A stretch of DNA of 64,000 bases, from NCBI RefSeq assembly GCF_011742555.1, contig NZ_JAAQQR010000007.1, forward strand, positions 124,001-188,000, given 5' to 3'. The notes beneath the pieces were generated by a model that saw nothing but the letters and a program-made list of their open reading frames with translations, ran no database searches and was not told the DNA's origin. Positions 51,069-59,180 of the stretch are shown in pieces. Every line of letters starts with the position of its first letter. Position 1 is the stretch's first letter. The position numbers and the translations under genes are program-made. This DNA is from Luteibacter jiangsuensis. GTDB lineage: Bacteria > Pseudomonadota > Gammaproteobacteria > Xanthomonadales > Rhodanobacteraceae.

Positions 51069-51176
51069 CAAATTATTTACATGGGATCGGCGCTTTTTCT
51101 TACGTTTTGGTCGGCGATTGCCTCTTGCAACCGCAGGAATTCCGGGGAATTTCGCTTACAACTGAAACAGTTCCGT

Positions 51177-51210
51177 AAAAAAAGCGCCCCCGGCCGGGAG
51201 GCAGGGGGCG
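51177..51210 (-). terminator. Rho-independent terminator of TonB receptor 2
   Basis: On the minus strand CGCCCCC (from 51210) pairs with GGGGGCG (to 51185), followed by C and seven Ts. It is about 95 bp past the receptor 2 stop and immediately before the promoter region of receptor 1. The CTCCCCAGATCGCC just before the stem also precedes the terminator of receptor 3. Confidence 0.85.
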
Positions 51211-51303
51211 ATCTGGGGAGGCATGTTGCCTTTGACGCCGGAGCCATCCCTTGCTCCGGCGACCTTCTCTTGTTGTAGATGTTCTTGAAACCCGTTCCGT
51301 CTA

Positions 51304-54300
51304 TCAGAAGTCGTAGGTGATACCGACTCGGGCGTAGCGCGGCGTGGTCTGGTAGAGCGGGATGCCGTAACGCGGATTCGGCTTGGCCGTGCTCCCGCGG
51401 ATCGGATAGATCTGCGTCTGCTCACGGTTGTTGAAGATGTTGAAGACCGTGAGGTTGAAAGCGAGCTTGCTGTCGGCCCACATCGGACGGTATTCGACCG
51501 CGCCCGTCACGATGTAGGTCCACGGGTTGTGACCCGCGTCACCCGGAGGCGACGGCTGACCTTCGCACCAGTGGTAGTACGAGCCGTAGCCGAGGTTCGG
51601 GTTCGTCTGACCCGGGCCGTAGAAGCCGAGGCAGCTCTTCGGTGCGCCCGAGGAGAGGTTCGCGTTCGCGGAGACCATCCACTCCGGAGCCAACTGGTAC
51701 GAACCATAGATCTTGAACTGGTGCTTGCGGCTGTTGGCCAGTTCGCCGTTCGAGTACTGCATGACTTCGGCGTAATCCCAGTCGACCGTGGCGGACACGG
51801 TGTCCTGACGGATGTCCGAACGCACCTGGCCTTCCGAGTTGCCGTAGCTCTTCGAGTACAGGTAGTCGAAGCGGACCTGGTACTTGCCGTCCCACGCGTG
51901 GTCGAGGTACAGATTCAGGCCGTAGTAGTTGCGCTTGCTGTGCGGGAACCCGAAGTCCTCATTGTTCATGTCGACCTTGTAGTAGCCGCCATTGACGTTG
52001 GGGATGAGGAAGGTATTCGCGCGACCCGGATTGAACAGGTAGCTGCCCTGGATGTCGCCGATGGTGTCCGGGTCGATACCCAGGCGGTCCATCTTGCGCA
52101 GGATCGCGCTGGAGTCGCCCACGTCGTCGATGGCATTGCGCAGCTTGCGCACGGTGGCCTTGGCACCGTAGGTCCACTTGTCGGTCAGCATCGCGTCGAA
52201 GCCAAGGATGAATTCATCCTGATACTCGGACTTGATGTTGGTGCCGGCAGCGGTCTTCGGATCACGCGGGATGCCGTACTCACGGTTGGCCGAGATCGGG
52301 CCGCCCGTGCTGCTGAAGATCGGGGTGAGACCGGTCGGAGCACCGTTGGCGTCGATACCCGTGTAGGTGAAGTACTCGCGGGTGTAGAGCGACGCACCGG
52401 CGGAGCGTAGAGCCACCGAAGCCGGCAGCGCGAGGAAGTAGCGGCCCGCGTTGGCGTAGATCTTCAGGCTGGAATCGCCGTTCACGTCCCAGGTGGCACC
52501 GAGGCGCGGCGCCCACTGCGGCTTCTTGAGACGGAGGTACGGTTCGCCGTTCTGGTTGTAGTTGGTGAACTGGTCGTTGCGCAGACCGAGCTTCAGCAAC
52601 CAGCGGTCGTTCACCTGCCACGAGTCTTCGATGTACTGCGCGCGCTGCGTCGTGCGCACCGACGCCTGGGTGCTGTAGACGTAGCGTGCCACGTAGTAAC
52701 CCTGACCGCCCGGGGGCGCCACGTATGCAGCGTCGGTCGGCGACGTGCCGATGATCGGCGTGTTCGCATCCGTCTGCCAGTATTCCCACGCATAGCCCGG
52801 GCCCGACGTGGTAATACCGTCGTTCTGGTCGGTAACCTTCTGGTTATCGATACCCGCGGTGATCGTGTGATCGCCGATGTGGTAGCTCAGGTCGACGCGC
52901 AAGTTGGTATTGGTCGACTTGTGCTTTGGGTCGGCGATCTGCGCGGACGGGTTGGCGTTGGTGATGAAGCCGCCGCCGGTCAGCGCGGTATTCTGTTGGT
53001 TGGCCTGCAGAATCGACGGCAGCGTCGAGTCGGCGGTCGCGGTGTAGTACGTGCCCTTCATCTTGCCGTACAGGGCGGTCAGGGTCAGGTCGTCGGTGAT
53101 GTAGCTAGTGAACTTGGCGCTGTAGACGTCAGCGCCCGACTTGTTCTGCGGCGCACCCGACGTGTCCTTTCCGGTGAAGTCGCCACGCTGGCCGGTGGCA
53201 TAGTCATAGTCGTAGATCGACGCGTCGTAGTTCTGCTTGTTCGAAGCGCCGGTCAGTTCGAGGATGTTGGAATCGTTGATGTTCCAGTCGATCTTTCCGT
53301 AGTACTTCGGATTGCGATAGTTCTGCTTGTACACGAACGGCGAAGCGGAGCTGGTCGTGACCGAACCCTCACGGCGCTCCTGTTCGGCGGCCACGAAGAC
53401 ATACAGCGTGTCCTTGATCAGCGGACCGCCGGCGTAGGCCGAGTACGTGGTGCGCCAGAACTTGTCGTCCCTGTTGCGATCGTAGATCTTTCCGGCGTTC
53501 GCACCGATCTGGCTGTAGTAGTTGAACGGGTCGGACTTGGTGCCCTTGGGCTCCCAAAGCACCTGACCGCCGAAGTGCCATTCGTTGCTGCCGCGCTTGC
53601 CGACCTGGCTGATCACGCCGCCCGACGAGCGACCGTAGGCCGCGCCGTAGCCGCCGGCGAGGATTTCCTGCTGGTCGATGGCGCCGTACGGCAGCGTGAT
53701 ACCACCGAAACCGCTGAGCGGGTCGGTGGTGTTGAAGCCGTTGATGTAGTACGCGTTCTCGGTGACCGCGCTACCGGCGATGGACACCAGCGGGTTGCCG
53801 GTGGGACCGGTGAAGAACGAGCTGCCGGCCACCGCACCCGGCGCCAGCAGGGCGATCGCTTCGGCCGTGCGGGCCAGCGGCAGCTTCGCCAGCTGCTCCG
53901 ACGTGATGACGGTGCGCGAGTCGACGGAGCTCACGTCGATCGAGGGCAGTGCATTGGCGGAAACGGTCACGCCCTCGAGGCTGGACGCCGAGGCGGCCGA
54001 GGCGGCACCGCCGAAACCCACTTCCGTACCCGCGCCCACGCGCAGGGTGACATTGGAGCGGGAGTCGACCGCGGCACCGTCACGATTGAGGGTGACCGTG
54101 TACTTGCCGAGCGGCAGTTGGCCGATCGTGTAGCGGCCGTCTTCGCCGACGGTAGCGGTGCGGGTTACGCCCGTGTCGCTGGTGACGGTGACCGTCTGGC
54201 CTGCGCCGGCGGGCACCTGGCCGAAGATCGAACCGGTGGTCGCCTGCGCGAACACGGCACCCGACACGGTGCCCAGGCTGATCGCAAGGGCCAGCGCGCT

Positions 54301-54342
54301 CCGGCGGCCCAGCGAATTGGCGCGGTAATGACGTGAACTCAT
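51304..54342 (-). CDS. Oar-like TonB-dependent receptor 2
   Basis: A 1012-residue paralogue of the neighbouring receptors. Signal peptide ends near residue 32 (VFA). The regulatory-like beta domain (GSIFGQVPAGAGQTV, EDGRYTIGQLPLGKY) and TonB box LEGVTVSANA fall at the same residue numbers (121-130) as in receptor 1. DVSSVDSRTVITSEQLAKLPL opens the plug. The barrel ends RVGITYDF. Start ATG 54342 follows GGGGAGAG. It has its own terminator and a distant conserved module about 320 bp upstream. Substrate unknown. Confidence 0.93.
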   Translation of the reverse strand: MSSRHYRANSLGRRSALALAISLGTVSGAVFAQATTGSIFGQVPAGAGQTVTVTSDTGVTRTATVGEDGRYTIGQLPLGKYTVTLNRDGAAVDSRSNVTLRVGAGTEVGFGGAASAASASSLEGVTVSANALPSIDVSSVDSRTVITSEQLAKLPLARTAEAIALLAPGAVAGSSFFTGPTGNPLVSIAGSAVTENAYYINGFNTTDPLSGFGGITLPYGAIDQQEILAGGYGAAYGRSSGGVISQVGKRGSNEWHFGGQVLWEPKGTKSDPFNYYSQIGANAGKIYDRNRDDKFWRTTYSAYAGGPLIKDTLYVFVAAEQERREGSVTTSSASPFVYKQNYRNPKYYGKIDWNINDSNILELTGASNKQNYDASIYDYDYATGQRGDFTGKDTSGAPQNKSGADVYSAKFTSYITDDLTLTALYGKMKGTYYTATADSTLPSILQANQQNTALTGGGFITNANPSAQIADPKHKSTNTNLRVDLSYHIGDHTITAGIDNQKVTDQNDGITTSGPGYAWEYWQTDANTPIIGTSPTDAAYVAPPGGQGYYVARYVYSTQASVRTTQRAQYIEDSWQVNDRWLLKLGLRNDQFTNYNQNGEPYLRLKKPQWAPRLGATWDVNGDSSLKIYANAGRYFLALPASVALRSAGASLYTREYFTYTGIDANGAPTGLTPIFSSTGGPISANREYGIPRDPKTAAGTNIKSEYQDEFILGFDAMLTDKWTYGAKATVRKLRNAIDDVGDSSAILRKMDRLGIDPDTIGDIQGSYLFNPGRANTFLIPNVNGGYYKVDMNNEDFGFPHSKRNYYGLNLYLDHAWDGKYQVRFDYLYSKSYGNSEGQVRSDIRQDTVSATVDWDYAEVMQYSNGELANSRKHQFKIYGSYQLAPEWMVSANANLSSGAPKSCLGFYGPGQTNPNLGYGSYYHWCEGQPSPPGDAGHNPWTYIVTGAVEYRPMWADSKLAFNLTVFNIFNNREQTQIYPIRGSTAKPNPRYGIPLYQTTPRYARVGITYDF

Positions 54343-54662
54343 GAATTGCTCTCCCCGTTAAAAGCCGCTACCGCAGAAAAATGCGGAATCGCGGCAAGCC
54401 GAGCCCGCCCCGCAACGCGGGGGGCGGCTCGTAGCCTGGTCTTGGAATCTGTTACTAGAAACAACGGGATCCACAAAACAATCCCGCCCCCGAAACCTCA
54501 CCATGTAGGTGATTGCCTACAGATATACGCAAGGCGTCATCTTCCCGCAATACGAAAAACTCACAGGTTTTTTACCTGCCGAAGCAATAACTTGCCCGAC
54601 AATATCACGTTACAAAGGTGTGAATTTTCCGTAATTACGGGCACTTACGTTGTCGTCGAGCC
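54343..54662 (-). other. Long 5' leader of TonB receptor 2
   Basis: About 320 nt without a gene. Small hairpins are visible (AGGTAAAAAACCT, GTAGG-N6-CCTAC, CCGCCCC-type GC stems near 54415). It is AT-richer than its surroundings (for example TTGTTTCTAGTAACAG). No known riboswitch recognised. Confidence 0.45.
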
Positions 54663-54708
54663 GTGACTTTCGGCCTATATGGGATTTTTGCCTAGGAAAA
54701 GTTCTTAG
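54663..54708 (-). promoter_or_regulatory. Conserved bipartite module upstream of TonB receptor 2 (copy 1)
   Basis: On the plus strand GTGACTTTCGG (54663-54673), a 17-nt spacer, then CCTAGGAA-AAG-TTCTTAG (54691-54708), an inverted repeat. The same arrangement with the same spacer length is found at 58239-58284 upstream of receptor 3. It lies directly after the terminator of receptor 3 and 321 bp before receptor 2. It may be a regulator-binding site or an alternative-sigma promoter; which is unresolved. Confidence 0.6.
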
Positions 54709-54731
54709 TAGGAATCTGCGCCCCCGCCCGT

Positions 54732-54761
54732 AAAAAGGCCCTCGACTGGAAAGTCGAGGGC
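54732..54761 (-). terminator. Rho-independent terminator of TonB receptor 3
   Basis: On the minus strand GCCCTCGAC and GTCGAGGGC (54753-54761 and 54738-54746) form a 9-bp stem with TTTCCA as the loop, then C and five Ts. It is about 84 bp past the receptor 3 stop. Confidence 0.92.
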
Positions 54762-54844
54762 GATCTGGGGAGTTGCTTGTGTCGGCCCCGTACGACGGGG
54801 GCCGTACGGGGTTCCTGCTGGTCGCTCTACGGCGGCTTTTCGGA

Positions 54845-57800
54845 TCAGAAGTCGTATCGCGCGGTGAAGCGCACGGTACGCGGATCGGTGTAGTTGAGTT
54901 CGCGGTCGTAGAGCGGACTGACCGTGGAGCGGGACTGCGCATAGCGCGGGTTGTACGCCGTGGGAGTCTGCTTGTTGAACACGTTCAGCACGTCCACCTG
55001 GAAGGTCAGGTTCTTGTCGAGCCAGGACGGCGTGTACGCTGCATTGAGGTTGACGATATAGGTCCACGGCGTGTTGCCCGCCGAACCGCGCGGGGAACGC
55101 TTATACCCGGCGGTTCCCGGAAGGCCGCACCAATAGTAGAACGAGCCGTTGTAGAGACCTGCGTCGGCCGTCGGATAGAAGCTCGTGCAGTTCTTCGGAC
55201 GGCCCGATGCGATGTTGAGGTTCGCACCGAAACGCCAGTCGTCGTTGAGCTGGTAGTAACCGAATGCCTTGATCTGATGCGTGCGGTTGTTCGGCAGCTT
55301 GCCGTTCGCGCCGACCATCAACTGCGGAAGGTCCCAGTCCTGTGTCACCGAAACGTCGGCCTGACCGCCGTTGCCGGTATCGAGATCGGATGCTAGCTGG
55401 CCCTCGGTGTTGCCGTAGCTACGCGACCACGTGTAGTCGATGCGGCCGTACCACTTGTCGGAGAACGGATGCTCCAGGTACAGATCGAGGGCGTAGTACT
55501 TGCGCTTGAGATCTGGCAGCTGCAGCGCGTCCTTCGAATAATGCACGGCGACGAAGGAGCCGTCATCCTGCTGCTGAAGGAACGTGTTGCCGGTACCCGG
55601 GTTGAACAGGAAGCAGGCGCCGCCGAGTGCCGGGGTGCAGGTGTCGTCGATGGCGCTGCGCAGCTGGCGCCAGGTGAGCTTCACACCCCAATTGAGGGAC
55701 GGCGTGAGCGCCTGGTCGAGGCCCGCGATGTACTCGTCCTGATAGTGCGACTTCAGGCCCTTCGCCGCGACCGTGCGGGGATCCGGCGCAATGCCGCATT
55801 CCAGGTTCGCGGAGACCGCGTTCGATCCGTTACACGTATAGCCCGCGCCCTGGTCGACCGGCACGGACACCAGTCCCGTGGGAGCACCCGTCGTGGGATC
55901 GACACCGGTGTAGCTGAAGTATTCCGACGTACCCAGCGAACCGGACGCTGCGCGAACCGCCACGTTGTTCGGCATCGCGAGGTGGTAGCGGCCCGCGTTG
56001 GCATAGATCTTCAGCGTCGAGTCGCCATTGACGTCCCACGACACGCCGAGGCGCGGCGCGAGCTGATGACGCTGCTTGGCGTAGACCTCGTTGTTGCCGT
56101 TGTAGTTCTTGAACTGTTCGTTGCGCAGGCCGGCGTAGATCATCCAGCGATCGGTGAGCTGCCAATGGTCGTCGATGTACTGCGACTCCTGGACCGTCTT
56201 CACCTTCGCTGAGGTGGTCGTGTAAGTGCGAGTGACGTAGTAGCCCTGCGTACCGAGCCCGCCCGCGGCGGCCGGCGAACCCACGCCGTGGCCGGCGTCG
56301 ATCGCCTGCCCCGGGTTGTTCTGGTAGTTGTAGGTCCAGCTATAGCCACCCGGCAACGATGTGCCGGTGAACGACTTCGCTTCCTGACGATCCGCACCGA
56401 AGCGGATGTCGTGGTCGCCCAGGCGGTACTCCAGGTCGAGACGCCAGCCGTTGGTTTCGTCGTTGGCGCCCGGCACGCGGACAGAGGTAGAGGTGGTCTG
56501 GCAACCGCCGTAGGCGAGGCCTGGCGCACGAGCCTGCGCCGTGGCGATGTTGATCAACGGGCAGTTGGGGTTGTACTGGTAGGGCAACTGGATGTGATCC
56601 AGCCGCTGCTGGCCATACAGCGCCGACACGGTGAAGTTGTCGGTGATGTAGCCCGTGTACTTGCCGACGTACAGGTCGCCGCCGTCCTTGGTATAGACAC
56701 CACCGTTCTGCGTCTGCCCGTGACCGAGAGCCGCATAGCTGAAGCCGTAGGTCTTGGAGGTGTATTCGGTTTTGTCGGACGCGCCGGTCAGCTCGAGGTG
56801 ATGATCGTCGGTAATATTCCAGTCGATTTTCGCCAACCAGCGCGGAATCTTGTACTGGTATTCGTTCCAGCCATTCCGGCCTACCGTGGCGGAGGTGATC
56901 GCACCCGCCGTGGTGCTGGTGGCGATACCCTGGCCCTCGCGACGGTTCATTTCGGCGTCGACGTAGAAGAACAGCTTGTCCTTGATCAGCGGGCCGCTCG
57001 CGTACGCGCCGATGGTCGACCGCCAGTACGCGTTCTTCTTCGTGTACTGGTAGACCGTGCCGTCGGTGGTCGGGTAAAAGCCCGTATCGGGATAGTTGTT
57101 GTTGCGCGGCGATGCACGCGTGCCGGAGGGCTCCCAGATCGTGTACACGCCACCGTGCCACTCGTTGGTACCGCGCTTGGTCACGATGTTGATGACACCG
57201 CCCGTGGAGCGGCCGAATTCGGCGCCGTAACCGCCCGTGAGCACCTGCTGCTGATCGATCGCGTCGAATGGCAGCTGGGTGAGACCAATCGATGTCAGCG
57301 GGTTCGTTACGGCATAGCCATTGATGAAGTACGCGTTCTCCGACGATGCGGAGCCACCGAAGCTGGGAACCGGATTACCCAATGCATCCTTGTAGCTGGA
57401 GTTGCCGATGACACCCGGCGCGAGCAGGGCGGCCGCCAGGACGTCGCGGGTGATCGGCAGCTTGTTGAGCTGCTCGGCAGTGATCACGGTGCGCGTGTCC
57501 ACGGACGAGACGTCGATCGACGGCATGGCCGACGCCGTCACGGACACACCTTCCAGCGTGCTGGCCTCCGATGCGGACGACGCCGAACCGAACGACACTT
57601 CCGAACCGCCGGAGATCGTCACGGAAACATTGTCGCGCGTGGTTACGACGGCGCCATTGTTTTCTAGCGTGACCTTGTAGTTGCCCGGGGGCAGCGAGCT
57701 GAAGCGGTAGCGGCCATTCGCGTCCACCGACACGGAGCGCGCGAAACCGGTCTCGGGGTTGGAAATGGTGACCGTAGTCCCCTGCTGCGGGGCCACTTGC

Positions 57801-57925
57801 CCGAAGATGGATCCGGTGACGTTCGACTGCGCCATCACGGCGCCGGAGGCAGTGCCCAGGCCAATCGCCATGGCCAACGCCGTGCGCCGTCCCAGCGCTC
57901 CCGCGCGGTTGTTAAACAAGTTCAT
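54845..57925 (-). CDS. Oar-like TonB-dependent receptor 3
   Basis: A 1026-residue paralogue. Signal peptide to about residue 32 (VMA), a regulatory-like beta domain (GSIFGQVAPQQGTTV, ANGRYRFSSLPPGNY), TonB box LEGVSVTASA (124-133), and the linker DVSSVDTRTVITAEQLNKLPI. The plug shows GGYGAEFGRSTGGVIN, and the barrel ends RFTARYDF. It is more diverged from receptors 1 and 2 than they are from each other by eye. It is first in the minus-strand direction and divergent from the XRE-type regulator. Confidence 0.93.
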   Translation of the reverse strand: MNLFNNRAGALGRRTALAMAIGLGTASGAVMAQSNVTGSIFGQVAPQQGTTVTISNPETGFARSVSVDANGRYRFSSLPPGNYKVTLENNGAVVTTRDNVSVTISGGSEVSFGSASSASEASTLEGVSVTASAMPSIDVSSVDTRTVITAEQLNKLPITRDVLAAALLAPGVIGNSSYKDALGNPVPSFGGSASSENAYFINGYAVTNPLTSIGLTQLPFDAIDQQQVLTGGYGAEFGRSTGGVINIVTKRGTNEWHGGVYTIWEPSGTRASPRNNNYPDTGFYPTTDGTVYQYTKKNAYWRSTIGAYASGPLIKDKLFFYVDAEMNRREGQGIATSTTAGAITSATVGRNGWNEYQYKIPRWLAKIDWNITDDHHLELTGASDKTEYTSKTYGFSYAALGHGQTQNGGVYTKDGGDLYVGKYTGYITDNFTVSALYGQQRLDHIQLPYQYNPNCPLINIATAQARAPGLAYGGCQTTSTSVRVPGANDETNGWRLDLEYRLGDHDIRFGADRQEAKSFTGTSLPGGYSWTYNYQNNPGQAIDAGHGVGSPAAAGGLGTQGYYVTRTYTTTSAKVKTVQESQYIDDHWQLTDRWMIYAGLRNEQFKNYNGNNEVYAKQRHQLAPRLGVSWDVNGDSTLKIYANAGRYHLAMPNNVAVRAASGSLGTSEYFSYTGVDPTTGAPTGLVSVPVDQGAGYTCNGSNAVSANLECGIAPDPRTVAAKGLKSHYQDEYIAGLDQALTPSLNWGVKLTWRQLRSAIDDTCTPALGGACFLFNPGTGNTFLQQQDDGSFVAVHYSKDALQLPDLKRKYYALDLYLEHPFSDKWYGRIDYTWSRSYGNTEGQLASDLDTGNGGQADVSVTQDWDLPQLMVGANGKLPNNRTHQIKAFGYYQLNDDWRFGANLNIASGRPKNCTSFYPTADAGLYNGSFYYWCGLPGTAGYKRSPRGSAGNTPWTYIVNLNAAYTPSWLDKNLTFQVDVLNVFNKQTPTAYNPRYAQSRSTVSPLYDRELNYTDPRTVRFTARYDF

Positions 57926-58238
57926 TCAATGGCTCCCCTGGAGTATCCGAAGTCGTATGTTGTTGCGATGCAGTGGCAAGCCGCCGCCGTCCTGGCCGTG
58001 TCGGGCCAGGGTCGTAAAGGCTCTTGATTTCCCCTGTCATGACGGTGACTTGCGTCATCCCACCGCATCATCCCCCACAGCGCATGACTCGCTGTGCGTT
58101 CACATATACGTAAGAGATTGCGCGACTGCAACACGCATTTTTCACATCCTCGCCATCCGAGCATCCCGGTGATGGCGCGGGCATGCGCGGCCCGCACAAA
58201 AAAGGTCGATGACACCGGTATTTACGGCGGCCCGAAGC
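57926..58238 (-). other. Long 5' leader/regulatory spacer of TonB receptor 3
   Basis: About 313 nt with no gene between the receptor start and the conserved module. Low-GC pieces (CATATACGTAAGAGATT) are present near 58105. Nothing else recognised. Confidence 0.4.
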
Positions 58239-58284
58239 GTGACTTTCGGCAGGGGTCCGAATTCGACCTAGGAAACATTCCTAA
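58239..58284 (-). promoter_or_regulatory. Conserved bipartite module upstream of TonB receptor 3 (copy 2)
   Basis: GTGACTTTCGG (58239-58249), 17-nt spacer, then CCTAGGAA-ACA-TTCCTAA (58267-58284), a near-perfect inverted repeat. It lies 314 bp before receptor 3 and 185 bp before the divergent regulator, so one element could control both. Confidence 0.62.
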
Positions 58285-58365
58285 ACAAAAACGTTGGATT
58301 ACAGGCATTTCCGGCCTCTTCAAGCGGGCCGTCGGACCGAAAAGGGGTCTCCGAAACTTCTCAGC

Positions 58366-58378
58366 CGAAAGACTTTCG
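58366..58378. promoter_or_regulatory. Palindrome CGAAAG-A-CTTTCG near the regulator start
   Basis: A perfect 6-bp inverted repeat around one A, 90 bp before the regulator ATG. It contains GACTTTCG, the same core as in GTGACTTTCGG of the two bipartite modules, so it is a candidate autoregulatory site. Confidence 0.4.
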
Positions 58379-58468
58379 AAGGGAAACACGTGTACACCGA
58401 ACGTCAGGCTCGCGCGTTGGAGCGCGAAAGCCGGGGGGCGGCCTTCTGAATAACGAGGTTTCAATCGC

Positions 58469-59071
58469 ATGAACGACAATTCACGGGGATCCATCCTGGC
58501 CGACGCCACCAGCGCAGGCCTGGACGCCACCGGTCGCGCCGAGACCTCGGTCGCGCCTTCCTCGTTCGCCAGTCGCGTCCGCGCTGTCATCAAGATGTCG
58601 GGGAGCGTCAGCGAGATCGCTCGCCGCTGCGGCTTCTCCGAAGGTGTAGTGCGCAGCTGGCGCGACGGCAATACCGATCCTTCCCGCGGCCGCTGCGTCA
58701 CGATGGCGAAGACGCTGGGCCTTTCCCTGGTCTGGCTGGCCGCTGGCGAAGGTCCGATGATGCTCGACGGCTCCAGCGAAGACCCGACATCGAGGAACGG
58801 CCGAACCAGCGAGACCACGGGTGGCCGCGAAGCGGCGGCCGATCGGAGCACGGCGCTGGACCCGAACCGGCTCGCGGCGGCGATGAAGCTGCTGCAGTCC
58901 GATATCGAAATGACGGGCAGCCGGTTCTCGCCGGTGCGCCATGCCGACCTTGTCGCGGAGATGTATTCGATCCTCGCCCGCTCTGGCGAGGCCGACTACG
59001 CGGACCGCATGGTAGCCTTCCGCCGCACCCTCGTGTCGCGGATCCAGGACGACCAGGGCGTGGCGGCCTGA
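58469..59071 (+). CDS. XRE/CI-like helix-turn-helix transcription regulator
   Basis: A 200-residue protein. Residues 34-95 form an XRE-type helix-turn-helix like phage repressor N-termini (FASRVRAVIKMSGSVSEIARRCGF, VVRSWRDGNTDPSRG, LGLSLVWLAAGEG). A Ser/Thr/Arg-rich linker (about 101-130) leads to a helical C-terminal part (RLAAAMKLLQSDIEM ... ADRMVAFRRTLVSR) without the S24 peptidase motifs, so it is not a self-cleaving repressor. It is divergent from TonB receptor 3. By position it may control the receptor array through the CTTTCGG-containing sites; that is inference. Confidence 0.83.
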   Translation: MNDNSRGSILADATSAGLDATGRAETSVAPSSFASRVRAVIKMSGSVSEIARRCGFSEGVVRSWRDGNTDPSRGRCVTMAKTLGLSLVWLAAGEGPMMLDGSSEDPTSRNGRTSETTGGREAAADRSTALDPNRLAAAMKLLQSDIEMTGSRFSPVRHADLVAEMYSILARSGEADYADRMVAFRRTLVSRIQDDQGVAA

Positions 59072-59087
59072 TTCCCTGCACTCCCAA

Positions 59088-59175
59088 GTGGGAGCCGCCA
59101 TGGCGGCGAAAAGCCAACGGAGCCATGAAGCGGCGAGGGTGGACGAGCCCCCTTCGCCGCTATAGCGGCTCCTGC
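59088..59175. repeat. REP-like inverted repeat, GTGGGAGCCGC family, copy 2
   Basis: Left arm GTGGGAGCCGCCATGGCGGCGAA and right arm read in reverse GCAGGAGCCGCTATAGCGGCGAA, imperfect. It fills the space between the regulator and the convergent glyS. Confidence 0.82.
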
Positions 59176-59180
59176 ATCCC

